From contig JAHLFB010000083.1 in the NCBI GenBank assembly GCA_018884025.1, positions 1-34,216 on the forward strand: DNA of 34,216 nucleotides. The letters run 5' to 3'. The DNA comes from Candidatus Phocaeicola faecipullorum. GTDB taxonomy: Bacteria; Bacteroidota; Bacteroidia; Bacteroidales; Bacteroidaceae. The first letter of the stretch is position 1; each line of letters begins with the position of its first letter. A model generated the notes under the pieces. It had not been told where the DNA came from and did not search any database. It saw only the letters and a list, made by a program, of their open reading frames with translations. Position numbers and translations under genes: made by a program. Positions 6,309 through 14,740 of this stretch are shown piece by piece.

Positions 6309-9167
6309 ATGAAACATATATATATAAAGTTAGTTTCTTCTACAGTATTACTGGCGTCAATGGCATGTCCGTTGATGGCACAGGAAACTATCGGAAGTGC
6401 GATGCCGGATACAAACTCAGCGGATTCATTGGTTCAGATAGCTTTTAGAAAAGTGGCACAAGATGAATTGTTGGGCGGAGTTTCTGTGATAGATTTTAAG
6501 GAGTTACAAAAGAAAAACTATAATACATATACCCTTGACAATCTGCAAGGATATGTCGGTGGATGGAACGGTAATTCATTGTGGGGTATGGATGGAGACA
6601 ATGCAGGCTATTTGGTCCTTGTAGATGGAGTACCACGTGACATGGATAATGTATTACCGTCAGAAATAGACAAAATAACATTCCTGAAAGGAGCTTCAGC
6701 TGTTGTTCTATATGGAAGCCGTGCGGCAAAAGGTGTAATTTATGTTACAACCAAACGCGGCAAGATTTCGGACAAACTTCAAATAGATGTTAGGGCGAAC
6801 ACCGGCTTTTACGTACCAAAAAGCTATCCGAAATATCTTGGCTCTGCAGAATACATGACATTGTATAATGAAGCACGTGCCAATGACGGCTTGTCGCCGC
6901 TATATTCTGATACGGAAATATATTATTCCGCAACCGGTGTTAATCCATACCGTTATCCGAATACGGACTATTACTCAGGTGACTATTTAAAGAAAACTTA
7001 CAATAGAAGCGATATATCAGCTGAATTCTCAGGTGGTAACCATAGAGCGCGTTATTATGCCAATATAGGTTATTATCGTCAAGGTGACATATTCAAGTTT
7101 GGTCAGGTTGAAGACAATTACACAAGTCGTTTAAACATACGCGGTAATGTCGATTTGACTATCAACGATTTCATTTCTGCATATGCCAATGCGAATGCCA
7201 CATTCTACGATGCGCGTACCGGTGTTTCAACAGAAGAAAACGATGCGGATTATTGGACTGAGGCATCGACGATGCGTCCAAACAGGTTTTCACCATTGAT
7301 ACCTGTAAGTTATATAGACTCTAATTATACTACAGGTATGAATTATATGGCAGCCAACAGCAATATAATAAACGGATGTTTCCTCGGAGGTACACAGGTT
7401 GACCAACGTAATATATTTGCTGATTATTATGCCGGAGGTTACAATAAATACACAAGCCGTCAATTCCAGTTTGATACAGGTATTGATTTTGATCTCGCAG
7501 GCATAACTAAAGGTTTGTCTTTCCACTTCCAATTTGCAGTTGACTATAATACCTCTTATAATACATCATATAATAATGAATATGCTGTATATGCTCCTAC
7601 ATGGTCTAACTTTAACGTAACGGAAACTATCAGTTCTTTGGCAAAATATGGAAATGATACTAAAAACGGAGTACAGAATATCAGTGGCAGTACAGATAAC
7701 CAAACGATAGCATTGTCTGCACATTTTGATTATAACCGTACTTTCAAAAACGTACATAATGTATCAGCCATGTTGATTGCAAATGGTTTCCAACAGACAA
7801 ATTCCGGTGTATATCACAAGACAAGCAATGCCAACCTTGGTTTGCAATTAGGCTATAATTATGAGAAGAAGTATTTTGTTGACTTCAGTGGAGCGGCGGT
7901 TCATTCTGCAAAACTTGCCGAAGGACACAGAAATGCGTTCTCGCCATCGCTGACATTGGCATGGAATTTGGCAAATGAAGATTTCTTAAAGAACTCGTCT
8001 GTTGTCGATGATTTGCAGATCGGTTTGTCGGGAAGTATCCTCCATCAGGATATTGATATTGCAAGCTATTATATGTACATGCAGGCATTAGACCATGCCA
8101 CAGGTGATTATTGGGGTTGGTACGATGGAGCTTCAGAACGTTCTGTAAATTCATTGAGAGGAGCTAATGAAGATTTGACATTTGTAAAACGAAAAGAAGT
8201 AGCATTGAACTTGAGAACATCTCTTTGGAAAAGACTGATCACTGCAGATGTAAACTTCTTTATTAATTCAACAGAAGGCTTATTGGTTCAGTCCACATCG
8301 TTATACCCGAGTTATTTCAGTTGTTATTATCCGGAATCATCTTTCATTCCTTATATAAATTATAATAACAACAGACGTACAGGTGTTGATTTTTCCATCA
8401 ATTTCAATAAGAAAGCGGGCGACGCCGAATTTTCTTTAGGATTGAATGGTACGTATTATAATACCAAAGCAACACGCAGAGACGAAATAAACAGGTATGA
8501 ATACCAGAATAGAGAAGGTAAACCTATTGATGGTGTTTGGGGCCTTGAGTGCGAAGGTTTCTTTGCAACAGACGAAGAGGCTGCTGCGGCCAACCAGAAT
8601 TTCGGTGGAACACTTAAGGCTGGTGATCTTAAATATAAAGACCAAAATAACGATGGTGTTGTTGATAACAAAGACCAGATTTATCTTGGAAAAGGTGGAT
8701 GGTACGGGGCACCACTTACTTTAGGACTGAATTTTACTGCTAAATGGAAAGGATTTACATTCTTCGCACTTGCAACAGGAGGATTTGGAGCGATTGAAAT
8801 GAAGAGTAATTCTTATTGGTGGGTTTATGGTGATGGAAAATATTCTGAAGTAGTACGTAACCGTTGGACACCAGAAACTGCAGAAACGGCTACTTATCCA
8901 CGTTTAACGACATTGTCCGGTGCTAATAACTTCCAAAATTCAACATTCTGGATGTATAAAACGGATCGCGTTGATATCGCAAAACTACAGCTCACTTATG
9001 ATTTACCAAAGAATATCTTGAATAAAACATTTATAAGTGATGCGTCGGTTTATATTAGCGGTTCAAATTTGTTCACTATTTCGAAAGAACGTGAATATTT
9101 GGAAATGAATGTAGGAACTGCTCCACAAACACGTTTCTATAATTTGGGTGTTAAGTTAACTTTCTAA
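6309..9167 (+). CDS. xusC: Second SusC-family transporter, short form without the N-terminal regulatory-like domain
   Basis: The 952-residue protein has a signal peptide (cleavage probably after PLMA-QETIGS). It then goes almost directly into the plug domain (DNLQGYVGGWNG, LVLVDGVPRDM, FLKGASAVVLYGSRAAKGV, YVTTKRG) and a barrel ending RFYNLGVKLTF. The carboxypeptidase-regulatory-like domain and the usual EEVVVVGYG TonB box of the first SusC are absent. A short acidic/hydrophobic stretch (ADSLVQIAFRKVAQDELLGG, about 38-57) stands in their place. A DQNNDGVVDNKD calcium-loop-like motif lies late in the barrel. It sits 52 bases after the first SusD gene and 13 before the second. It is the second transporter of the tandem pair seen in xylan loci; a preference for different xylo-oligosaccharide lengths or decorations is inferred. 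Confidence 0.9.
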   Translation: MKHIYIKLVSSTVLLASMACPLMAQETIGSAMPDTNSADSLVQIAFRKVAQDELLGGVSVIDFKELQKKNYNTYTLDNLQGYVGGWNGNSLWGMDGDNAGYLVLVDGVPRDMDNVLPSEIDKITFLKGASAVVLYGSRAAKGVIYVTTKRGKISDKLQIDVRANTGFYVPKSYPKYLGSAEYMTLYNEARANDGLSPLYSDTEIYYSATGVNPYRYPNTDYYSGDYLKKTYNRSDISAEFSGGNHRARYYANIGYYRQGDIFKFGQVEDNYTSRLNIRGNVDLTINDFISAYANANATFYDARTGVSTEENDADYWTEASTMRPNRFSPLIPVSYIDSNYTTGMNYMAANSNIINGCFLGGTQVDQRNIFADYYAGGYNKYTSRQFQFDTGIDFDLAGITKGLSFHFQFAVDYNTSYNTSYNNEYAVYAPTWSNFNVTETISSLAKYGNDTKNGVQNISGSTDNQTIALSAHFDYNRTFKNVHNVSAMLIANGFQQTNSGVYHKTSNANLGLQLGYNYEKKYFVDFSGAAVHSAKLAEGHRNAFSPSLTLAWNLANEDFLKNSSVVDDLQIGLSGSILHQDIDIASYYMYMQALDHATGDYWGWYDGASERSVNSLRGANEDLTFVKRKEVALNLRTSLWKRLITADVNFFINSTEGLLVQSTSLYPSYFSCYYPESSFIPYINYNNNRRTGVDFSINFNKKAGDAEFSLGLNGTYYNTKATRRDEINRYEYQNREGKPIDGVWGLECEGFFATDEEAAAANQNFGGTLKAGDLKYKDQNNDGVVDNKDQIYLGKGGWYGAPLTLGLNFTAKWKGFTFFALATGGFGAIEMKSNSYWWVYGDGKYSEVVRNRWTPETAETATYPRLTTLSGANNFQNSTFWMYKTDRVDIAKLQLTYDLPKNILNKTFISDASVYISGSNLFTISKEREYLEMNVGTAPQTRFYNLGVKLTF

Positions 9168-9180
9168 AAATGAATATTAA

Positions 9181-10974
9181 ATGATTAAAGTCATGAAAAG
9201 TATATTTAAGATTTTGGCATTTTTACCTTTATTTACTTCATGTGCGGATTTATTGGAACCTGCATTGGAGAATAATCGTGAGATTGATGCCATGTATGAT
9301 GAACCTTCATTTGCACAGGGCGTTTTGGCGAATGCATATATATTGTTACCTTATACATCACCATATAATTCGCCTGTAACTAATGAAGTGGCTACAGATA
9401 ATGCTGTTTTGAATGATGTATCAAATAATTGGGTAAAACTTGCTACTGGTTCGTGGACTTCTGATAATGATGAGGCATCACAGTGGCAAAACCGTTACCA
9501 TGCCATTCAGTATATAAACACATTCCTTGAAAGATGTGATGATGTTATATGGTCAACTGATGAGAATGTCCGCAGATTGTTTAATGACAGATTCAAAGGT
9601 GAGGCTTATGGCTTAAGAGCACTCAATATGTACTATTTGTTGCGTGCGCATGGAGGCTGGGCTGATGATGGAGTTTTATATGGGGTACCAATCAAAAGAG
9701 ATTCTGAAAATCCTAATACAGACTTTAACGTAAAACGTGATACATTCAAGGATTGTATGAATTTTATATTCGAAGATTGCGAAAATGCAATAAAGTTATT
9801 GCCTATAGATTATAAGGAACATTCCGAGACTGATGTACCACAAGTTTATAAAGATATGGGAATCGATGCATCTGTATATGACAGGGTAAACGGAGCTCAT
9901 ATGGGAGGCCGTATATCAGGTAGAATAGTAGAAGCCATACGTGCGCAGGCTGCTCTTTTGGCGGCAAGCCCTGCATTTGCAGACGGTTCAGGTGTAACAA
10001 TGGAAGATGCTGCAAATTATGCTGCCATAGTTTTAGACAGGAAAAACGGTGTTAGTGGTATTGATGCAGATGGTTACAAATGGTATGCAAATGGAAGTGA
10101 AATCAATGCTCTGACTGCAGGTTCAAATCCTGACGAAATATTGTGGAGAAGCGATGTAATTCAATCACTGACCAAGGAAACAGACAACTACCCTCCTACA
10201 TTGTATGGTAAAGGACGTGTTAATCCAACGCAGAATCTTGTAGATGCGTTCCCGATGGCTAACGGATATCCTATCACTGATAAAGTTAATGGTAAATACG
10301 ATCCTTCTAAACCATATGACGGCCGCGATCGACGCCTGAAAGAATATATAATATGCAATGGAGATACTTACAAAGAAACTCCAATTATCACCGCAGCATA
10401 TGGTACAACAAACGATGCCTTAAACAAGGAATCAGGATATTCCACACGTACCGGTTATTATATGAAAAAGATGCTTAGAACAGACTGTAATCCCAATCCT
10501 ACTTACAATACTTCCCAAAAGGTATATAGCGCATATATAAGATATACAGAGTTATACCTTGCTTATGCAGAAGCTGCCAATGAGGCTTGGGGACCAAAAG
10601 ATGGTAGAACTCATTCATATAGTGCTTACGACGTAATAAAGGCTATACGTAACAGAGCCGGAATTAAAGATGATCCTTATCTGGAAGAGTGTGCTACCGA
10701 TAAGGATAAGATGAGTGAGTTGATTCGTAATGAACGTCGTATAGAACTTTGTTTCGAGAATCATCGTTTCTATGACTTACGCCGTTGGAAAGTTGATATG
10801 TCGTTATTGACCGAACCAGCCAAAGGGGTTTCAATTGTAAGGGCAGGTACCGGACTTCAATATGATGAAATTGAAGTGGAAAGCAGGGATTACAAAGATT
10901 ATATGTATTATGGGCCTATCCCAGATAATGAGACTTTAAAGTATGACCAACTAAAACAGAACGTAGGTTGGTAA
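9181..10974 (+). CDS. xusD: Second SusD/RagB-family surface glycan-binding lipoprotein
   Basis: The 597-residue reading starts at 9181. A second ATG at 9193 (MKSIFKILAFLPLFTSC) gives a more typical lipoprotein signal and may be the true start. The acylated cysteine is C21 from the first ATG, followed by ADLLEPALENN. SusD features: the early helix NRYHAIQYINTFLERCDDV; FKGEAYGLRALNMYYLLRAH; the late YTELYLAYAEAANEA helix with IKAIRNRAG; RNERRIELCFENHRFYDLRR; and a C-terminus ending LKQNVGW. It should cap the second SusC. It lies 13 bases after the SusC stop and 35 before the next gene, within one operon. Confidence 0.9.
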   Translation: MIKVMKSIFKILAFLPLFTSCADLLEPALENNREIDAMYDEPSFAQGVLANAYILLPYTSPYNSPVTNEVATDNAVLNDVSNNWVKLATGSWTSDNDEASQWQNRYHAIQYINTFLERCDDVIWSTDENVRRLFNDRFKGEAYGLRALNMYYLLRAHGGWADDGVLYGVPIKRDSENPNTDFNVKRDTFKDCMNFIFEDCENAIKLLPIDYKEHSETDVPQVYKDMGIDASVYDRVNGAHMGGRISGRIVEAIRAQAALLAASPAFADGSGVTMEDAANYAAIVLDRKNGVSGIDADGYKWYANGSEINALTAGSNPDEILWRSDVIQSLTKETDNYPPTLYGKGRVNPTQNLVDAFPMANGYPITDKVNGKYDPSKPYDGRDRRLKEYIICNGDTYKETPIITAAYGTTNDALNKESGYSTRTGYYMKKMLRTDCNPNPTYNTSQKVYSAYIRYTELYLAYAEAANEAWGPKDGRTHSYSAYDVIKAIRNRAGIKDDPYLEECATDKDKMSELIRNERRIELCFENHRFYDLRRWKVDMSLLTEPAKGVSIVRAGTGLQYDEIEVESRDYKDYMYYGPIPDNETLKYDQLKQNVGW

Positions 10975-11009
10975 TATATTGAAAATAAATTCTTTGAAAT
11001 ATAAAAGTT

Positions 11010-12038
11010 ATGAAAGCATTAAGAATATATTTGATATTGATTGTCGGAACATGTATGTCTATTATTTCTTCATGTAAGAATCAAGATATAGAGTTTGATG
11101 ATTATGATTACTCGGCTGTATATTTTGCACGCCAGACACCGGTTCGTACATTGGTTATGGGAGAAGACACTTATGACACATCATTAGATAACCAGCACAA
11201 ATGCAAAATATATGCAACCATCAGCGGAGTATATAACAATGATAAAAAAGTTGAAATAGGTATCGAAATAGACAATAAATTATGTGAGAATCTGTTTTTT
11301 GACACAGAGTATTCAACAAAAGTAAAGGCTATGCCCGCAGATTATTATGAATTGTCATCAAACAAAATAGTGCTGAATAAGGAAATGATGGGTGCTGTAG
11401 AAGTACAATTCACAGATAAATTCTTTGAAGATCCTGATGCTCTTACCAACACATATGTGATACCTGTCAGAATGACTGATGTAGTTAATGCGGATTCAAT
11501 ACTTTCCGGTAAGACAAATGACCCGGGAGTATCTTTGACTAACGCTGCTCATTGGATAACATTGCCTATGAATTATGTACTTTACTGCGTAAAATACATT
11601 AATGAATGGGATGGCAATTATCTTCGCCGTGGCAAGGATATTATAACTACAGCAGGCGAGACAAAGGAAAATGTTCGCCATAAAGAGTATGTGGAGTATG
11701 ATGACATCTGTAGCATTGACACAAAAAATCTTTCTACGGCTGTCATGCCTGTCAGCCTCGAAGGAATGGGCGATTATGAACTGACACTCTCATTCAATGA
11801 TAAGAAGGAATGTACTGTTACCACTGAAACGGATGGATTTGCTATCAGCAATGGCAATGGTAAATTTGTAAAGGATGGCGACAAGAATAGTTGGGGCAAT
11901 AAAGACCGTGATGTGATTTATTTGGATTATACAATACTGAATGAGGAGACAGGTGCTTCGTGTCATACACTGGATACATTGGTCATTCGTGACAGAGGTG
12001 TCGCCTATGAGACATTTTCAACATATTATAAGGAATAA
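11010..12038 (+). CDS. xusE: Surface lipoprotein of the xylan locus, DUF1735-like
   Basis: The 342-residue protein has a lipoprotein signal with cysteine at 22 (MSIISSC-KNQDIEFDDYD), again with acidic residues after the cysteine that favour surface display. The N-terminal half resembles the DUF1735/BT_3987-like beta-sandwich found in SusE-position proteins: YSAVYFARQTPVRTLVMGED, a strand rich in polar residues, then LTNTYVIPVRMTDVVNADSI. The C-terminal half carries no catalytic motif that I recognise. In known xylan loci the gene between the second susD and the GH10 xylanase encodes a hypothetical outer-membrane lipoprotein called XusE, which matches position, size and signal. Glycan binding at the cell surface is likely by analogy with SusE/SusF but is inferred. 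Confidence 0.78.
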   Translation: MKALRIYLILIVGTCMSIISSCKNQDIEFDDYDYSAVYFARQTPVRTLVMGEDTYDTSLDNQHKCKIYATISGVYNNDKKVEIGIEIDNKLCENLFFDTEYSTKVKAMPADYYELSSNKIVLNKEMMGAVEVQFTDKFFEDPDALTNTYVIPVRMTDVVNADSILSGKTNDPGVSLTNAAHWITLPMNYVLYCVKYINEWDGNYLRRGKDIITTAGETKENVRHKEYVEYDDICSIDTKNLSTAVMPVSLEGMGDYELTLSFNDKKECTVTTETDGFAISNGNGKFVKDGDKNSWGNKDRDVIYLDYTILNEETGASCHTLDTLVIRDRGVAYETFSTYYKE

Positions 12039-12052
12039 TAAAATCAAGTATT

Positions 12053-14395
12053 ATGAAAATATATAATAGACTATTTATCGGAACAAGTTTATGTCTTGCT
12101 GTTTGCTCTTGTGCTGACCAGGGATTATTACCTTTCCCCGGAGAGTTGCAGGTGCCTGACGAGCTGACACAGAATGCCAATCTTCAGGAATACGATATAC
12201 TGAAGAATTACGTTAACAGGACTGATAATCCGGGATTTAAACTTGGTATTGCTGTTGATGAGAATGAGTTCATAAACAAAGGTGCGGCATTCAGTATCGC
12301 GCAAACAAACTTTGACGACGTTACGCCCGGTAATGCCATGAAATATAGTTCTGTAGTGAAGGATAACGGTACTATGGATTTCAGTACCGTAGAATCATTC
12401 ATAGAAACAGCCGAAGCGGCAGGCCTGACTGTTTACGGCCATACCTTGTGTTGGCACTCACAGCAGAATTTGACCTATCTTAATGGACTATTGAGAGGAG
12501 GTGCGTCAAAAGCTGCAAAAAACTATGTTATGTCGAGGGCTGACAGCCAAAACAAGTATTGCCTGAAGTTAACAGGTAGTGGTGAAGAACAAACACAGGC
12601 ATACTATGAAATCTCAGGTACTTTCCCAAGCGGTACATATACATTCTCTTGCAGAACCAAATCTTCTGTTGCCATTAGTGGGGGAAATTTGGTTCTCCAG
12701 ACTTCAAATTGGGAAGATGGTCAAGTTGCCAGTTGGGGCGTTTTCAATTCTTCCACAAATTGGACAAACGTTTCAAATACTGTAACTATTCCTGATGAGG
12801 ATAATAATAAATATACACGATTTTTTATACAATTCAAGGCTGGTACTGAAGATTATATCCTAATAGATGATATATCTTTGACGCGTTCAGGAGATAGCAA
12901 GAATTATATTGATAATGCGGATTTCGAAACAGGAAACACTAATGGTTGGAGTAGCTATGGTAACAATGTATCAATCTTTGAGATGTCAAATGATACTGAA
13001 GGAGGAGACGGTGGTGATGTTACTTACGAAGAATTATTGGAAAACGGTGATTTCGAGAATGGAGAATTAAGTTCTTGTTATAATGTTCAAAATGGAGGAA
13101 CAACTTATGAGATTAAAGTGGACGATGCAGCAGAGCATGGAAAAGTTTTAGCAGTAACTAATCCTACTACTCAAACTGAAGATTACGAGTCACAGTTTAT
13201 TTTTTCTATTCCAACCAAAGCTCAGGTAGGTGAAGTATATGTTTTCTCAATGGATATCAAATCTGATACTCCGGCGACTATTAATACTCAGGCACAATCA
13301 GCACCTGGTACTTATATGAGTAATGGCATATTTGGAAGTATTAGTACTACCACAGAATGGACTACCATTACAAAAGAAATAACTATAGGTTCTGGAAATA
13401 ATGGTTTCGAAGGCTTAGGAGCAGTTGCTTTTAACCTTGGTTTGACTGCTACTACTTACTATATTGATAATATCTCTTTCCAGAAGAAAGTAATAGAAGG
13501 TGAAGAAATGACAGACGAAGAGAAACATGATGCCATATATGCAGCACTTGAAGACTGGATTAAGAACATGATGGTAACTTGTGCAGGAAGAGTCAAGGTA
13601 TGGGATGTTGTAAATGAACCGATTTCAGGTAGCGGAAATGTTGATGGTTATTATGAATTATGGTCTGCTTCAAATAGTGATGATCCTACAAATAATTTTT
13701 ATTGGCAGGATTATCTGGGAGATGACGAGTTTGTCCGTGACGCTGTCAAGTTAGCACGTAAATATTTTGCTGAAAATGGAGGCAATCCAAACGACTTGAA
13801 ACTGTTCGTCAACGATTATAATCTTGAGTCTGACTGGGATACAAACAAGAAACTAAGGAGTCTGATTTACTGGATAGATCGTTGGGAGAATAACGGTGAA
13901 GTCTATATTGACGGAATCGGAACTCAGATGCATGTTTCATGCTCAGTGAAAGAAGATACTCAAAAGAGTCGTGAAAACGCTGTAGAAAACATGTTTAAAC
14001 TTATGGCTCAAACAAATAAGCTGATAAAGATTTCCGAAATAGATATGGGTATCACCGATGAAGATAATAAAAAAATCATGACTTCTGATGTTACTTTGGT
14101 TCATCTTCTTCGCATGGCTGATTATTATAACTTCATTATTCGTAAATATTTTGAGATTATACCGCAGGCTCAGCGTTATGGTATCACACAGTGGTCAATA
14201 ACAGATGCAGGAGATGAAGAATTGGCATGGAGACAAGGTGAACCTATCGGCTTATGGACAAAGGAATACGAAAGAAAACCAGCGTATGCCGGATTTGCGG
14301 ACGGACTTGCGGGTGTAGAAAAATCATATTTGGGATGGGCTTCTTCAGGGAATTCAACTATAGGAGAGAATCCAACGGATGATGTAGGAGAATGA
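12053..14395 (+). CDS. xyn10: Surface endo-1,4-beta-xylanase, GH10 split by two inserted carbohydrate-binding modules
   Basis: The 780-residue lipoprotein (acylated C20, AVCSC-ADQGLLPF) cleaves the xylan backbone at the cell surface and feeds the SusC/SusD pairs. The GH10 barrel starts at about 45: GIAVDENEF, NFDDVTPGNAMKYSS (86-100), YGHTLCWHSQ (128-137). It is interrupted from about 150 to 480 and resumes at DWIKNMM (501). It shows the acid/base glutamate in VWDVVNEP (E522), LFVNDYNLES, GIGTQMHV, the nucleophile in KISEIDMG (E662), and the late TQWSITDAGDE and RKPAYAGF motifs. The insert has two CBM4-like beta-sandwich regions, about 155-310 and 327-478; the first ends IDDISLT and the second IDNISFQ. 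Insertion of CBMs inside GH10 is known for Bacteroides/Prevotella Xus xylanases. All catalytic residues are present, so the enzyme should be active. It follows xusE by 14 bases and ends the operon. Confidence 0.93.
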   Translation: MKIYNRLFIGTSLCLAVCSCADQGLLPFPGELQVPDELTQNANLQEYDILKNYVNRTDNPGFKLGIAVDENEFINKGAAFSIAQTNFDDVTPGNAMKYSSVVKDNGTMDFSTVESFIETAEAAGLTVYGHTLCWHSQQNLTYLNGLLRGGASKAAKNYVMSRADSQNKYCLKLTGSGEEQTQAYYEISGTFPSGTYTFSCRTKSSVAISGGNLVLQTSNWEDGQVASWGVFNSSTNWTNVSNTVTIPDEDNNKYTRFFIQFKAGTEDYILIDDISLTRSGDSKNYIDNADFETGNTNGWSSYGNNVSIFEMSNDTEGGDGGDVTYEELLENGDFENGELSSCYNVQNGGTTYEIKVDDAAEHGKVLAVTNPTTQTEDYESQFIFSIPTKAQVGEVYVFSMDIKSDTPATINTQAQSAPGTYMSNGIFGSISTTTEWTTITKEITIGSGNNGFEGLGAVAFNLGLTATTYYIDNISFQKKVIEGEEMTDEEKHDAIYAALEDWIKNMMVTCAGRVKVWDVVNEPISGSGNVDGYYELWSASNSDDPTNNFYWQDYLGDDEFVRDAVKLARKYFAENGGNPNDLKLFVNDYNLESDWDTNKKLRSLIYWIDRWENNGEVYIDGIGTQMHVSCSVKEDTQKSRENAVENMFKLMAQTNKLIKISEIDMGITDEDNKKIMTSDVTLVHLLRMADYYNFIIRKYFEIIPQAQRYGITQWSITDAGDEELAWRQGEPIGLWTKEYERKPAYAGFADGLAGVEKSYLGWASSGNSTIGENPTDDVGE

Positions 14396-14439
14396 TAAAA
14401 TAAGTTCCGGTTTCTTTTATAAACAGTAGAATTAGTTAT

Positions 14440-14490
14440 ATCGTGGCGGAGAATTAAACTTATATTTATTTTCCGCCACGATTTTATTTA
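14440..14490 (+). terminator. Terminator of the xus operon
   Basis: A perfect 11-bp inverted repeat (ATCGTGGCGGA at 14440-14450, TCCGCCACGAT at 14472-14482) can be extended by one G-U and two A-U pairs. It is followed by TTTATTTAT. It lies 45 bases after the xylanase stop codon and separates the operon from the GH115 gene. Confidence 0.8.
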
Positions 14491-14740
14491 TCACAATGTG
14501 GATTCTGAGACTTTAATACCCTTCAAAGACAAACGCTTGTTTCTCTTCGTGGAAACTGTCGTTTCCTCCTTAGGAAATTAGTATAGTGTCCGTAAGGTTA
14601 AAAATGGATTAGTGAACATTAAAAACGCATAAAAAGAATAATTTTGTAGCATTCGTGTTATGGACATGTAAGACTATATAGGTTATAGCTACAATAAAAT
14701 ATGAGATATGTTGTTTTTTATTAATTAAAGAAAATCCATT
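14491..14740 (+). other. Intergenic region before the GH115 gene: overlapping hairpins
   Basis: No coding frame is supported here. Two small inverted repeats share one arm: GGAAAC-TGTC-GTTTCC (14551-14566) and TTTCC-TCCTTA-GGAAA (14562-14577), so only one can form at a time. A -7-like box follows at 14639. The purpose of the repeats is unknown and they may be chance. Confidence 0.35.
14639..14646 (+). promoter_or_regulatory. Candidate -7 box of the GH115 gene
   Basis: TAATTTTG fits TAnnTTTG, 95 bases before the GH115 ATG and well behind the xus terminator. This suggests the GH115 gene was a separate transcription unit. No clear -33 TTG is seen. Confidence 0.4.
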
